A stretch of DNA of 64,000 nucleotides from Phreatobacter stygius (lineage in GTDB: Bacteria > Pseudomonadota > Alphaproteobacteria > Rhizobiales > Phreatobacteraceae). A model generated the notes under the pieces. The model was not told the origin of the DNA, did not search any database, and saw only the letters and a program-made list of their open reading frames with translations. The stretch lies in NCBI RefSeq assembly GCF_005144885.1, contig NZ_CP039690.1, positions 3,981,001-4,045,000 of the forward strand, written 5' to 3'. Each line of letters opens with the position of its first letter. Positions within the stretch are counted from its first letter, which is position 1. Both the position numbers and the translations under genes were made by a program. Positions 36,490 to 46,659 of the stretch are shown in pieces.

Positions 36490-37401
36490 TCAAAACAGCA
36501 GCCGGCCTTCACCCGTGATCACCGCGCCGCCGCCAATGCTGACGCGGGTGACCGCGCCGGCGCGCGTGCTCAGCCCAAGCTCGATCCGGCTCGGCCGGCC
36601 CATGGCGAAACCCTGCTCGATCGGAAAGGCATGCCGGCCGTCGGTCAGCCGCTCGAAGCGGGCCAGCACGCCGGCGAAGGCGGCCGCCGCCGAGCCGGTC
36701 GCCGGATCTTCGGCGATGCCGAGCCCAGGCGCGAACATGCGGGCATAGAAGGCAGCCCTGGGATCGACCGTGTCGGGCGTATAGGCGAAGATCGCCGGGT
36801 GGTCCTCGCGGATGGCGGCAAAGGTTTCGGCGAACCAGCGGGTGTCGACGCGGATGGCGTCGATCGCCGCGCGCGAGCGCACCGGCACATGACAGAACGA
36901 GACCGGCGCGCCGAAGCGGCTCGGCACATGGGCGGCAAAGCCGATGTCGCGGGCGTCCAGGCCCAATATGCCGGCGAGCTGTGTGGTATCGGGGGTGCGG
37001 TCGAGCGCCACCGGCAGACGCGGCGCGTCGAACGTGGCCTCGAAGCGTCCGTCGTCGTGGTGGCTCACGCGGCAGGCAACCGGCCCGGCCTTTTCGCCGA
37101 TGAGGAAGGCCGTCTCGGCGCCCGGCGCCAGGCCGTCGAGGCTCGCCAGGATGATCGCCGTGCCGACCGTCGGGTGGCCGGCGAAGGGCAGTTCCCCGCC
37201 GGGCGTGAAGATGCGGATATCGGCGCGGTGCCGGGCTGTCGCGACCGGCAGGACGAACACCGTTTCCGACAGGTTGAACTCGCGCGCGATCGCCAGCATG
37301 GCCTCGGTGTCGAGGCCTTCGGCATCATGCACGACGGCCAGCGGGTTGCCGGTCAGCGCCTTGTGGGTGAACACGTCGAGCGTGTGGTAGCGACGGGCCA
37401 T
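36490..37401 (-). CDS. PhzF family isomerase/epimerase-like protein
   Basis: A 303-residue protein of the phenazine-biosynthesis PhzF fold. It opens YHTLDVFTHKALTGNPLAVVHDAEG, contains the catalytic-Glu region EFNLSETVFVLP, the GGELPFAGHPTVGTA block and the second-half EDPATGSAAAAFAG motif. Members isomerise or epimerise small molecules; no phenazine genes are nearby, so the substrate is open. It begins 7 bases after the pyridoxal kinase gene on the same strand. Confidence 0.92.
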   Translation of the reverse strand: MARRYHTLDVFTHKALTGNPLAVVHDAEGLDTEAMLAIAREFNLSETVFVLPVATARHRADIRIFTPGGELPFAGHPTVGTAIILASLDGLAPGAETAFLIGEKAGPVACRVSHHDDGRFEATFDAPRLPVALDRTPDTTQLAGILGLDARDIGFAAHVPSRFGAPVSFCHVPVRSRAAIDAIRVDTRWFAETFAAIREDHPAIFAYTPDTVDPRAAFYARMFAPGLGIAEDPATGSAAAAFAGVLARFERLTDGRHAFPIEQGFAMGRPSRIELGLSTRAGAVTRVSIGGGAVITGEGRLLF

Positions 37402-37408
37402 CGGAGCC

Positions 37409-38260
37409 TCAGCTGAGTTGTTCGGGTGTGAACAGGCGGCTCGGGTTGACGAACTCGTCCTGCGCCGCGACGGTCAGAATCTCGCGCGAGCCGGCTTCGT
37501 CGGTCCGCTTCAACAACCCATAAGTCGAGGAAGCGGCGCGCGACAGGGCAAAGGCGATATCATCGGAGGTCGCCGCGTGCACGAAGAACAGGGCGGCGAT
37601 CGCGTCGCCCGCGCCATTGATCGACAGGCCGAGCTTCGGCGTGCGGACGCGGAACCGTCCGGCCGGTCCGGAAGCGAGCAGGTCGATGGCATCATCAGGG
37701 GTATCCTCGGTGACCAGGCTGGTGACCAGGACGATCGCCGGTCCCTTGGCATGGACGACGTCGACGGCGGCAATCGCATCGGCGAGCGTCATGACTGTCC
37801 GACCGGCGAGATATTCCAGCTCGAACTGGTTCGGCGTGACGATATCGGCTGCCGGCAAGGCCTGGTCGCGCATGAATTCGGGAATGCCCGGCCGGACGAA
37901 CACGCCGCGGCCGACATCGCCGATGACCGGGTCGCAGCAATAGAGCGCCTTGGTATTGGCGGCGCGTACCCGGCCGACCGCGCTCAGGATGCCGGTGCCG
38001 ATATCGGCCGAGCCCATATAGCCCGAGAGCACGCCGTCGCAGCGCGCCAGCACGCCGCGCTCGGCGATGCCGTCGACCAGTTCCTCGATCATCGGCGCGT
38101 CGAACACCCGGCCCTTCCAGGCGCCGTAGCCGGTATGGTTGGAGAACTGCACGGTGTGGATGCCCCAGACCTCGTGCCCGAGGCGCTGCATCGGAAACAT
38201 CGCCGAGGCATTGCCGACATGGCCATAGGCGACCCAGGACTGGATGGAGAGAATGTTCAT
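37409..38260 (-). CDS. pdxY: Pyridoxal kinase
   Basis: A 283-residue ribokinase-fold enzyme. It begins MNILSIQSWVAYGHVGNASA, carries QFSNHTGYGAWKG and, near the C-terminus, the anion-hole/catalytic block SINGAGDAIAALFFVH (catalytic Asp in GAGD). It phosphorylates pyridoxal in B6 salvage. Most pyridoxal kinases have GTGD; the GAGD seen here keeps the catalytic Asp. Confidence 0.9.
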   Translation of the reverse strand: MNILSIQSWVAYGHVGNASAMFPMQRLGHEVWGIHTVQFSNHTGYGAWKGRVFDAPMIEELVDGIAERGVLARCDGVLSGYMGSADIGTGILSAVGRVRAANTKALYCCDPVIGDVGRGVFVRPGIPEFMRDQALPAADIVTPNQFELEYLAGRTVMTLADAIAAVDVVHAKGPAIVLVTSLVTEDTPDDAIDLLASGPAGRFRVRTPKLGLSINGAGDAIAALFFVHAATSDDIAFALSRAASSTYGLLKRTDEAGSREILTVAAQDEFVNPSRLFTPEQLS

Positions 38261-38569
38261 GAGGCTGGCTCCGCTGCGGCAGCTTAGCCACGGCCCCTGG
38301 CCGGTGCCAATTCCGATCGTTGAAGCGAGCCATCAGGTTCCGGCGTCGAACAGCCTCGGAACCGGCTGAAAAAGCCGAAAAAGCGCAAATTCAGCCGGCG
38401 TTCATCCCCAGCCGCAAAAAAGATGCAAACCGCTCACGGGCGCGTCATTGTGCAGGGGCTTGATGATCTTGCCGGATCGATCCGATACGGCATTGCTTCA
38501 TCGCGGCACGCCCGGCCGCCGCGATCGAGCTTAAGGGAGACAAGCGCCGGGCTATCGAATGGGTTCGTC
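38261..38569. other. Divergent intergenic region (pdxY / HhH gene)
   Basis: No gene is supported. The region includes A-rich tracts around 38370-38420 and a small hairpin-like GGCTGAAAAAGCC near 38363-38375. It must hold the promoters of both divergent genes. Confidence 0.45.
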
Positions 38570-39154
38570 ATGATCCTGTCGCGCTTTCTCACCGCTGCCG
38601 CGGTCTCCACCCTTCTGGTCGGCCAGGCTCTGGCACAGGCCCAGCCCGCGCCAACGGTCCCTGCAACACCAGGCGCAAGCGCGCCTGACACCACCGCGCC
38701 TGGCACGCGCCGGCCGGCGGCCAACCAGAACCAGCAGCCTGCTGCACCGGCCACGGCCCAGCCCGCCCGTCCGGCAGCACCGGCCGCCACCGCGCCTGCC
38801 ACCACGCAGCCGGCGCGTCCCGCCGCCACCGCGCCCACCGCTCCGACGACCGCTCCGACAACCGCTCAACCGGCCCGGCCCGCCGCGCCTGCGGCGGCTG
38901 CGCCGGCGGCCACCGGCGGCGCGGCGACCGCTGCCCGCCCGGCTCAGACCCAGGCTGGCGCGGTCAACCTGAACACGGCGACCCAGGCTGAACTCGATGG
39001 CCTGCCGCAGATCGGCGCGGCGCGCGCCCAGGCGATCCTGGCCGAACGCGCCAAGGGCCGCTTCCTCAACTGGGAGGACTTCGAGCGCCGCATGGCCGGA
39101 ACTTCGCTCAACCAGACGGCCAAGGATGCGATCCGCTCGCGCATTCGCTTCTGA
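38570..39154 (+). CDS. Exported helix-hairpin-helix protein (ComEA-like)
   Basis: A 194-residue protein: signal peptide (MILSRFLTAAAVSTLLVGQALA), a long Pro/Ala/Thr low-complexity linker (about 24-125) and a C-terminal helix-hairpin-helix domain (AVNLNTATQAELDGLPQIGA through AQAILAERAKGRF, about 129-194). The C-terminal domain is that of ComEA, which binds DNA in the periplasm during natural uptake; a lone protein without other com genes may bind nucleic acid in another setting. Confidence 0.82.
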   Translation: MILSRFLTAAAVSTLLVGQALAQAQPAPTVPATPGASAPDTTAPGTRRPAANQNQQPAAPATAQPARPAAPAATAPATTQPARPAATAPTAPTTAPTTAQPARPAAPAAAAPAATGGAATAARPAQTQAGAVNLNTATQAELDGLPQIGAARAQAILAERAKGRFLNWEDFERRMAGTSLNQTAKDAIRSRIRF

Positions 39155-39184
39155 GCCGAACACCCATTGTCCCGGCTTCGATCG

Positions 39185-39210
39185 AGGGGCGGCGCAAGCC
39201 GCCCCTTTTT
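39185..39210 (+). terminator. Intrinsic terminator of the HhH gene
   Basis: The stem AGGGGCGGC / GCCGCCCCT with a GCAA loop ends in TTTTT at 39206-39210, about 30 bases after the stop. Confidence 0.9.
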
Positions 39211-39240
39211 CATGAGCCGGCCGTCAGCCGGCTCATGAAA
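39208..39240. repeat. Perfect inverted repeat between convergent genes
   Basis: TTTCATGAGCCGGC and its exact complement GCCGGCTCATGAAA surround a five-base CGTCA loop, directly after the previous terminator. Neither strand has a proper T tail behind the hairpin, so it may act as an RNA 3'-end stabiliser or a weak transcription barrier. Confidence 0.85.
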
Positions 39241-39261
39241 TAAGGGCTCACGGCAAGGGGC

Positions 39262-39717
39262 TCAGGGCAGCGGGATCCGGCCCTTCATGATCGCAAAAGC
39301 GCCGGTGTCGAAAAACTGCGCCAGCTCGATGATCTGGCCGTTGCGGATGCGCATCTGATCAAGATTGTCGAATGTCCCTTCGCCGTTGTTGGAGCGCGCC
39401 TTGATGCGGGCGCGCCACCAGACCGCGATCGTGTCGCCCTCGGCGACCACGCTGACCAGGGTGAAGTCGAGATAGTCGTTGGTGGCGTGGATGTGGCGGA
39501 GGTAGCTGACGATATCGGGGCGGCCGAGCCGCATTCCCGATCCCGGATTGAGCACGGGATTGCCGAGCACGAACAGGCGGGCATCGGGCGCGAAATAATG
39601 GGCGAAGCTTGCGACGTCGCCAGCCTGGCGTGCCGTGTAGAAGGCGCCGATCGCCTCGCGCAGCGCGGCGCGCTGGGCGGCCGGGTCGATGCGAGGGCCG
39701 GCCGACGCGATCCGCAT
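39262..39717 (-). CDS. NTF2-like / SnoaL-type protein
   Basis: A 151-residue protein starting at ATG 39717, one base after the stop of the upstream homologous gene. It has the NTF2-like cone fold pattern: ALREAIGAFYTARQAGDVASFAHYFAPDARLFVLGNP, a mid GRPDIVSYLRHI region, and MRIRNGQIIELAQFFDTGAF. Such proteins are small-molecule-binding or isomerase-like; no catalytic set is clear. Confidence 0.8.
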   Translation of the reverse strand: MRIASAGPRIDPAAQRAALREAIGAFYTARQAGDVASFAHYFAPDARLFVLGNPVLNPGSGMRLGRPDIVSYLRHIHATNDYLDFTLVSVVAEGDTIAVWWRARIKARSNNGEGTFDNLDQMRIRNGQIIELAQFFDTGAFAIMKGRIPLP

Positions 39718-39718
39718 G

Positions 39719-40153
39719 TCAGATCCTTCCGGCCAGCACCGCCATCGACGCGGTGTCCATGAACTGGACCAGTTCGACGATCTCGCCATCTCTGAGGCGC
39801 AGGTGCTCGGCCACCTCGAATTCGGCGATGGCGCCGGTGGCGGGGCTGCGCAGCGTCACATGACGGCGGACCACCGCCGCATTCAGATCGACGATCATGT
39901 CGACCAGCAGCCCGTCAATATATTGATAGTTGCGGAACAGGCTTTCGAGCACCGCCTGGATCGCCGCGCGGCCGCAGCGAGGGCCTGCTTCCGGCACCAG
40001 CCGAGGATCGCCGAGCAGGTGGAAGACGCCGTCGACCGCAAAGCCCGCCGCGAACGCGGCCATGTCGCCGCGCACGCGGGCGACGTAGAGCTGGGTCAGC
40101 TTTTCCCTGACGAAGGGCAGGCCCGAGACGACGCGGAGGCTCGACTGCGACAT
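39719..40153 (-). CDS. NTF2-like / SnoaL-type protein, tandem paralogue
   Basis: A 144-residue protein from ATG 40153 (GAGG six bases upstream); two earlier in-frame ATGs are possible. It shares with the next gene the pattern VREKLTQLYVARVRGDMAAFAAGFAVDGVFHLLGDP and LRDGEIVELVQFMDTASM, so the pair arose by duplication and probably works together. Function unknown. Confidence 0.8.
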   Translation of the reverse strand: MSQSSLRVVSGLPFVREKLTQLYVARVRGDMAAFAAGFAVDGVFHLLGDPRLVPEAGPRCGRAAIQAVLESLFRNYQYIDGLLVDMIVDLNAAVVRRHVTLRSPATGAIAEFEVAEHLRLRDGEIVELVQFMDTASMAVLAGRI

Positions 40154-40302
40154 GAACATCCTCAAGTTCCAGTCATCCCCAGACTGGTACTCCGATACTG
40201 TTCAATAGCTGGATATTACCGCAGGTCAACTCATAGATGCGCGCCAGTGCCGAGCACCACCGCATGCCGCGACGATCAGGTCCGTCCGGTCGAGATCGGG
40301 AC

Positions 40303-40328
40303 TTCGGGGCGGCCTGCGCCGCCCCGAA
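40303..40328 (-). terminator. Hairpin downstream of ilvC
   Basis: An 11-bp perfect stem (TTCGGGGCGGC / GCCGCCCCGAA, four-base loop) lies 20 bases past the ilvC stop. It lacks a T tail in the ilvC direction, so termination is likely but not typical. Confidence 0.6.
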
Positions 40329-40347
40329 AACCGAATGACGATAGCGC

Positions 40348-41451
<1,104 letters not shown>

Positions 41452-41511
41452 TCAGATCATGAATGGCGCGCCGCTTCTTGGCGCAAGATCATTCCCGGCA
41501 CAAGGCCAGGC

Positions 41512-41545
41512 CTGCATAGGTTAATCCCCTGCATAGGTTCATCCC
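41512..41545. repeat. 17-bp tandem duplication covering the pdxJ stop
   Basis: CTGCATAGGTTAATCCC (41512-41528) is followed directly by CTGCATAGGTTCATCCC (41529-41545), one mismatch. The second copy contains the pdxJ stop codon (minus strand 41539-41541); the mismatch makes the first copy read TTA at that position. Confidence 0.9.
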
Positions 41546-42282
41546 TTGTCGCCGCAGGCGCGACGGTAGAGCTTCACCGTTTCGGTCATGCCGCGGATGA
41601 GCGCCTCGGCGACCAGGCCGTGGCCGATCGAGACCTCGGCGATCGACGGGATCGCGGCGATCAGCGGCGGCAGATTGTCGAGGGTCAGGTCGTGCCCGGC
41701 ATTGACGCCGAGCCCGACCGCTTCGGCGGCTTGCGCCGTCCGCTTCAGCTTCTCGCGTTCGGCGGCCGCCTCATGCTCGGCGAAGGCACTGCCATAGGGG
41801 CCGGTATAGAGCTCGATGCGATCGGCGCCGACCGCCTTGGCGCCGGCGACCAGGGCCGGGTCGGCGTCGAGGAACAGCGACACGCGAAAGCCGCGCGCCT
41901 TGAGGCGGGAACAGACACGCGTCAGCAGGGCGCTGTCCTTGGCCACGTCCCAGCCATGGTCCGAGGTCGCCTGCGCCGGGTCGTCGGGCACCAGCGTCAC
42001 CTGGGCCGGCTTGGCCTTTTCGCAGAGCTCGAGGAAATCCTCGCTCGGATAGCCCTCGATGTTGAACTCGGCCGCCGGGAACTCCTTGCGCAACATGTCG
42101 GAGAGGTCGAACACGTCGGTGCGGCGGATATGGCGCTCGTCCGGCCTCGGATGCACGGTGATGCCATAGGCGCCGGCCTGCATGGCGATGCGCGACAGGC
42201 CGACGACGCTCGGCCAGGGCAGGTTGCGCCGGTTGCGCAATTGCGCGATCGCGTTGACGTTGACGGAGAGGTGGGTCGGCAT
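41539..42282 (-). CDS. pdxJ: Pyridoxine 5'-phosphate synthase
   Basis: A 247-residue TIM-barrel enzyme from ATG 42282 ([19 protein letters not shown]). Family blocks [38 protein letters not shown] and [15 protein letters not shown] are present. It condenses 1-deoxyxylulose 5-phosphate with aminoacetone phosphate in the last step of de novo vitamin B6 synthesis. It lies 37 bases after ilvH and before ilvC, which is an unusual place for it. Confidence 0.96.
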   Translation of the reverse strand: MPTHLSVNVNAIAQLRNRRNLPWPSVVGLSRIAMQAGAYGITVHPRPDERHIRRTDVFDLSDMLRKEFPAAEFNIEGYPSEDFLELCEKAKPAQVTLVPDDPAQATSDHGWDVAKDSALLTRVCSRLKARGFRVSLFLDADPALVAGAKAVGADRIELYTGPYGSAFAEHEAAAEREKLKRTAQAAEAVGLGVNAGHDLTLDNLPPLIAAIPSIAEVSIGHGLVAEALIRGMTETVKLYRRACGDKG

Positions 42283-42319
42283 GGACGCCTTCTCAGAGGG
42301 ACTGTGAAAGGGGGCGCAT

Positions 42320-42898
42320 TCAACGACCCTGGGCACCTTCGGGCAAGGCCGCATCCTGCATGCCGTCCGGACCGCGGCTCATGGCGGCGATGCCGGTGCG
42401 CGACACCTCGACCAGCCCGACCGTGCCCATCAGGCGGATGAAGCGCTCGACCTCCTCGGTCGTGCCGGTCAGCTCGAACACGAAGGAATTGAGGGTCGCG
42501 TCGAGCGTATGCGCACCGAAGGCGCCGGCGAGCCGAAGCGCCTCGACCCGGCTGTCGCCCTTGCCGCGCACCTTGATCAGCACCAGTTCGCGCTCGAGCG
42601 TTTCGCCCTGGACGGTCAGGTCGACCACGCGATGCACCGGAACCAGGCGGTCGAGCTGGGCCTTGATCTGCTCGATCACCTTCTCGCTGCCGGTCGTGAC
42701 GATGGTGATACGCGAGACATGGGCCTCGTGCTCGGTCTCCGAGACGGTCAGGCTCTCGATATTGTAGCCGCGGCCGGAGAACATGCCGGCGATGCGGGCA
42801 AGCACGCCGGGCTCGTTGTCGACCAGCACGGCCAGGGTGTGGCGGCGCGTGGCGTCGACGACGTCGGTCAGGAAGTAGGGGGATTGCGATTGGGCCAT
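42320..42898 (-). CDS. ilvH: Acetolactate synthase small (regulatory) subunit
   Basis: A 192-residue subunit with an N-terminal ACT domain ([33 protein letters not shown]), which binds valine for feedback control, and a C-terminal domain ([20 protein letters not shown]). Length and features are standard. It follows ilvB by 147 bases. Confidence 0.96.
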   Translation of the reverse strand: MAQSQSPYFLTDVVDATRRHTLAVLVDNEPGVLARIAGMFSGRGYNIESLTVSETEHEAHVSRITIVTTGSEKVIEQIKAQLDRLVPVHRVVDLTVQGETLERELVLIKVRGKGDSRVEALRLAGAFGAHTLDATLNSFVFELTGTTEEVERFIRLMGTVGLVEVSRTGIAAMSRGPDGMQDAALPEGAQGR

Positions 42899-43045
42899 GA
42901 TTTGCCGTTTCTAGCGGAATGAGGAGGGGCAGGCGCCTTGAGCCTGTCGCTGTTCCGGGGAACCGGCGGCAGGCCCATCAGTGTCGGGTTGCGCCGGGCT
43001 CAGGCGGATCGGATCGACCCGCCTGACGCTGCCGGCGAATTGCTC

Positions 43046-44806
43046 TCACACCAGTTGCCTGCCCTTGGCGTCGATGACGCTGCCGATATCCTCGTCCGTA
43101 TCGCCGAGGATCATCTCGTTATGCGCCTTGCCCGACGGGATCATCGGGAAGCAGTTCTCGTCCTTGGCCACCCGGCAGTCGAAGATGACGGCGCCGGGAT
43201 GATCGAGCATCTCCTGGATGGCGGCGTCGAGCTTCTTCGGATCGTCGCAGCGGATGCCCTTGGCGTGATAGGCCTCGGCGAGCTTGACGAAATCCGGCAG
43301 CGCTTCCGAATAGCTCTCCGAATAACGTCCGCCATGCAGTAGCTCCTGCCACTGGCGCACCATGCCCATATATTCGTTGTTCAGGATGAAGATCTTCACC
43401 GGCAGGCGATACTGCGCCGCGGTCGACATCTCCTGCATGTTCATCAGTACTGATGCTTCGCCGGCAACGCAGACCACCAGGTCTTTCGGATGGGCCAGCT
43501 GGGCGCCGACCGCGGCCGGCAGGCCATAACCCATGGTGCCGAGGCCACCCGAGGTCATCCAGTGGTTCGGTTCGTTGAAATGCAGATATTGCGCGGCCCA
43601 CATCTGGTGCTGGCCGACCTCGGTGGTGAAATAGGGGTTGCGGTGCTTGGTCAGCGCATAGAGCCGCTCAAGCGCATATTGCGGTTTGATGATCGTGTCG
43701 GAGTTCCGATAAGACAGCGATTTCCGCTCACGCCAACCATCGATCTGGCCCCACCAGTCCTTCAGCGCCGGCTTGTCGACCTGGCCGCCGACCTCTTTCC
43801 ACAGCCGCACCATGTCTTCCAGCACATGGCCGCAATCGCCGACGATGCCGAGATCGACCTTGACGTTCTTGTTGATCGACGAGGGATCGATATCGATATG
43901 GATCTTCTTCGACCCCGGCGAGAAGGCGTCGAGCCGGCCGGTGATGCGGTCGTCGAAACGGGCGCCGATATTCACCATCAGGTCGCAGCCATGCATGGCA
44001 AGGTTGGCCTCGTAGGTGCCGTGCATGCCGAGCATGCCGAGCCACTGCTTGTCGTTCGCCGGATAGGCGCCGAGCCCCATCAGCGTCGAGGTGACGGGAT
44101 AGCCGGTGGCGCGCACCAGTTCGCGCAGCAGGGCGGCCGCATGCGGCCCGGCATTGATCACGCCGCCGCCGGTATAGAAGACCGGCCGCTTGGCCTTGGC
44201 GATCATCTCGACGGCGGAGCGGATCTTGCCGAGATCGCCTTTGATCTGCGGCCGATAGGTCTTGTGCTGGTTGTCGCGCGGCCGCTCATATTTGCCGGTC
44301 TTGAACTGGATGTCCTTGGGGATGTCGACGACCACCGGGCCGGGCCGGCCGTTCTGGGCGACGTAGAAGGCCTCGTGCAGGATGCGCGGCAGTTCCTCGA
44401 TCGACCGGACCAGGTAGTTGTGCTTGGTGCAGTGGCGGGTGATGCCGACGGTATCGGCCTCCTGGAAGGCGTCCGAGCCGATCAGATGGGTTGCCACCTG
44501 GCCGGTGAAGCAGACCAGCGGGATCGAATCCATCAAGGCGTCGGTCAGGCCGGTCACCGCATTGGTGGCGCCCGGCCCCGAGGTGACCAGCACCGCGCCG
44601 ACCTTGCCTGACGAGCGGGCATAACCTTCCGCCGCATGAACCGCGCCCTGTTCGTGACGAACCAGGATGTGCTTGACGTCGTTCTGCTGGAAGATCGCAT
44701 CATAGATCGGCAGGACGGCGCCGCCGGGATAGCCAAAGAGCGTGTCGACACCCTGATCGATCAGGGCTTGCACGACCATTTCAGCGCCGGTCATCTCGCG
44801 GGACAT
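43046..44806 (-). CDS. ilvB: Acetolactate synthase large (catalytic) subunit, biosynthetic
   Basis: A 586-residue thiamine diphosphate enzyme. The opening [23 protein letters not shown] with the catalytic Glu in [20 protein letters not shown] is intact, as is [20 protein letters not shown] and the TPP/Mg region [17 protein letters not shown]; the usual GDGS/N is GEAS here, a small deviation. It condenses pyruvate to acetolactate. Its mRNA starts behind a leader-peptide attenuator (44859-44968). The ilvI name would be equally valid. Confidence 0.95.
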   Translation of the reverse strand: MSREMTGAEMVVQALIDQGVDTLFGYPGGAVLPIYDAIFQQNDVKHILVRHEQGAVHAAEGYARSSGKVGAVLVTSGPGATNAVTGLTDALMDSIPLVCFTGQVATHLIGSDAFQEADTVGITRHCTKHNYLVRSIEELPRILHEAFYVAQNGRPGPVVVDIPKDIQFKTGKYERPRDNQHKTYRPQIKGDLGKIRSAVEMIAKAKRPVFYTGGGVINAGPHAAALLRELVRATGYPVTSTLMGLGAYPANDKQWLGMLGMHGTYEANLAMHGCDLMVNIGARFDDRITGRLDAFSPGSKKIHIDIDPSSINKNVKVDLGIVGDCGHVLEDMVRLWKEVGGQVDKPALKDWWGQIDGWRERKSLSYRNSDTIIKPQYALERLYALTKHRNPYFTTEVGQHQMWAAQYLHFNEPNHWMTSGGLGTMGYGLPAAVGAQLAHPKDLVVCVAGEASVLMNMQEMSTAAQYRLPVKIFILNNEYMGMVRQWQELLHGGRYSESYSEALPDFVKLAEAYHAKGIRCDDPKKLDAAIQEMLDHPGAVIFDCRVAKDENCFPMIPSGKAHNEMILGDTDEDIGSVIDAKGRQLV

Positions 44807-44858
44807 GGGGGTGATCCTCTAAGGCTTTCGTTGGTCTGGTTGTCGTGTTGAAGGCAAC

Positions 44859-44882
44859 AAAAAAGGCCCCGTAAGGGACCTT
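44859..44882 (-). terminator. Attenuator terminator upstream of ilvB
   Basis: Read on the minus strand, AAGGTCCC pairs with GGGGCCTT (one G-T pair, TTAC loop) and runs into TTTTTTG. It lies between the leader peptide and the ilvB start, 53 bases upstream of the latter, where it can stop transcription before the structural genes. Confidence 0.82.
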
Positions 44883-44907
44883 GGATTGAGCGCCACCGTT
44901 CGGCTGC

Positions 44908-44924
44908 CGTGTGAGTTTCACACG
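44908..44924 (-). promoter_or_regulatory. Leader hairpin (pause structure) of the ilvB attenuator
   Basis: CGTGTGA and TCACACG form a perfect 7-bp stem with a three-base loop that includes the leader peptide stop codon. In classical attenuation such a hairpin holds the polymerase until a ribosome reaches the control codons. Confidence 0.6.
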
Positions 44925-44968
44925 TCCGTCGATGGCGCCCCGGATACAATAAGGATAGCTCGCGACAC
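44918..44968 (-). CDS. ilv leader peptide (attenuation)
   Basis: A 16-residue peptide, MSRAILIVSGAPSTDV, starts at GTG 44968 with GGAG six bases upstream. The Ile-Leu-Ile-Val run is the hallmark of a branched-chain amino acid sensor: when charged Ile, Leu or Val tRNA is scarce the ribosome stalls there and the downstream terminator fails to form. Position, stop-codon hairpin and terminator all fit. Confidence 0.82.
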   Translation of the reverse strand: MSRAILIVSGAPSTDV

Positions 44969-45021
44969 GCGCGTCTCCTGCAGAAAACAGGCGCGGACCG
45001 TAGACGAGGGCAGGAAAGGCG

Positions 45022-45525
45022 TCAAGCGAGTTGCTTGAGGTAAACTGCATAGGGCACGCCATGGATCGGCGGCACGTCGCGCAGCCATTCGAAGCCCATT
45101 CTTTGATACATCGGCAGGGCAACCGTCATGATCGGGCTGGTGTGCAGGGCGATCACCGTCGACCGGTCGCGTCGTGCCTTGACCATGCAGGCCTCGCTCA
45201 GGAGCCGGCCGAGACCCTTGCCGCGCATAGCCGGGTCGACCACCAGCATGCGGATGATCGGCCAGGCCTGGTCGAAATAGACGGCTTTCGGCCGGTCCGG
45301 GCCGCAATAGCCGACGGATCCGGCGATCCGCCCGCCGGTCTCGGCAATGATGATCTCGGCTTTGGTCGCCAGTTCGGCCGAACAGGCCAGTCCCGCCGCC
45401 ATGGCCGGCCAGTCCGAGAACAGCCCGCTATATTGCTGGAACGCCGCGACCGCCAGGCGATCGACCTGGCCTTCGTCGTCGGCGCGAAACGCCCGCAGCG
45501 CGACGGTTCCGTCCATCCAGCGCAA
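45022..45525 (-). CDS. GNAT family N-acetyltransferase
   Basis: A 167-residue acetyltransferase. The acetyl-CoA motif is IIRMLVVDPAMRGKGLGRLLSEACM (R-G-K-G-L-G) at about residues 91-115, followed by the C-terminal ALPMYQRMGFEWLRDVP block. The substrate is unknown. It is the last gene of the maf-yacG strand, 56 bases after yacG. A start three codons later (45516) is possible. Confidence 0.85.
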   Translation of the reverse strand: MRWMDGTVALRAFRADDEGQVDRLAVAAFQQYSGLFSDWPAMAAGLACSAELATKAEIIIAETGGRIAGSVGYCGPDRPKAVYFDQAWPIIRMLVVDPAMRGKGLGRLLSEACMVKARRDRSTVIALHTSPIMTVALPMYQRMGFEWLRDVPPIHGVPYAVYLKQLA

Positions 45526-45581
45526 ACTCCCCGATCAATCGGCCGGCCGCTGCCGCTCGCGGCCAGCCGCGCGCCCATCGC

Positions 45582-45806
45582 TCAGCGCTCATCCTCGTCG
45601 CCGCCGGGCGCCGGCGTGCTGTCGCCGTCCTCGTCGTCGTCTTCGGTCGCGGGGATGACGTAGCTGCCGCTCAGCCACCGGTGCAGATCGACATCGGCGC
45701 AGCGCTTCGAGCAGAACGGCTTGAACTTGACCAGCGCCGGCTTGCCGCAGATCGGGCAGGGGCGCTGCGGGTCGACGGGAAGGTCATTGTCGTTCACCGG
45801 GTTCAC
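45582..45806 (-). CDS. yacG: DNA gyrase inhibitor / zinc protein YacG
   Basis: A 74-residue protein with the four-Cys zinc site CPICGKPALVKFKPFCSKRC and the following DVDLHRWLSGSYVIP. YacG binds GyrB and inhibits gyrase in E. coli. The acidic tail (EDDDEDGD...GDEDER) is longer than the core needs. It starts 10 bases after the maf stop, a conserved alphaproteobacterial pairing. Confidence 0.93.
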   Translation of the reverse strand: MNPVNDNDLPVDPQRPCPICGKPALVKFKPFCSKRCADVDLHRWLSGSYVIPATEDDDEDGDSTPAPGGDEDER

Positions 45807-45816
45807 CTGAACGTCC

Positions 45817-46455
45817 TCAAGTCTGGTTGATCCAGCCGAACGTCACGGGATAACCGGTGCCGGCGATCAGGCCGACCGCTTCCGTCAGCGGCAGGCCGAC
45901 AACATTGGTATAGGAGCCGATCAGCGACACCACAAAGGCGCCGGCAATCCCCTGGATAGCATAACCGCCGGCCTTGCCGCGCCATTCGCCCGAGGCCAGA
46001 TAGGCATCGATCTCGTCGCGGCCGAGCCGCTTGAACCGGACGCGTGTCTCGACCAGCCGCGCACGGGTGCGCTCATGCTGGTCGACCAGGCACAGGCCGG
46101 TATAGACGCGGTGCGAGCGGCCAGACAGCAACCGGATGCAGGCGGCGGCCTCGTCCACCGTCTCGGCCTTGGGCAGGATGCGCCGGCCGACGCAGACCAC
46201 CGTGTCGGCCGCGAGCAGAACCGCGCCTTGCCAGTCCTCGTCGTCGCGGATCCGCCGCGTCGCTTCCGAGGCCTTGTCGCGTGCCAGGCGCAGCGCCAGC
46301 TTGCGCGGGCTTTCCCGCGGCACCGGCGTTTCGTCGATTTCGGCCGGGACCAGCTTGTCCGGTTCGATGCCGGCCTGCTGCAGCAGCGCCAGGCGGCGCG
46401 GCGAACCGGAGGCCAGGATCAGTTTCGGCCGGCCGGGGATTGACGTCGCAGCCAT
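45817..46455 (-). CDS. maf: Maf-like nucleoside triphosphate pyrophosphatase
   Basis: A 212-residue enzyme from ATG 46455. The opening [21 protein letters not shown] carries the signature SxxR; later the [19 protein letters not shown] and [26 protein letters not shown] blocks are intact. Maf proteins hydrolyse non-canonical or methylated nucleotides (dTTP/UTP in the YhdE group, m7GTP in the YceF group). Divergent from the mesaconyl-CoA hydratase gene. Confidence 0.94.
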   Translation of the reverse strand: MAATSIPGRPKLILASGSPRRLALLQQAGIEPDKLVPAEIDETPVPRESPRKLALRLARDKASEATRRIRDDEDWQGAVLLAADTVVCVGRRILPKAETVDEAAACIRLLSGRSHRVYTGLCLVDQHERTRARLVETRVRFKRLGRDEIDAYLASGEWRGKAGGYAIQGIAGAFVVSLIGSYTNVVGLPLTEAVGLIAGTGYPVTFGWINQT

Positions 46456-46659
46456 GGGCACCTTCTCGCACGTCGGCCGATCTGGGGGAGCCAGGCGTGA
46501 TATCACACGTCCCGGCCGCGGCGGCGCGATCATTACCTAAGGCTTGAGGGTTTGTGAACACGCCGACATGGGATGGCGAGGCGGCGTCACCCGCCGTTCG
46601 TCCGGTTGGATTTTGCGACGCACCACGGCATAACCGGGAGGAGTTGTGGGGAACCAGTC

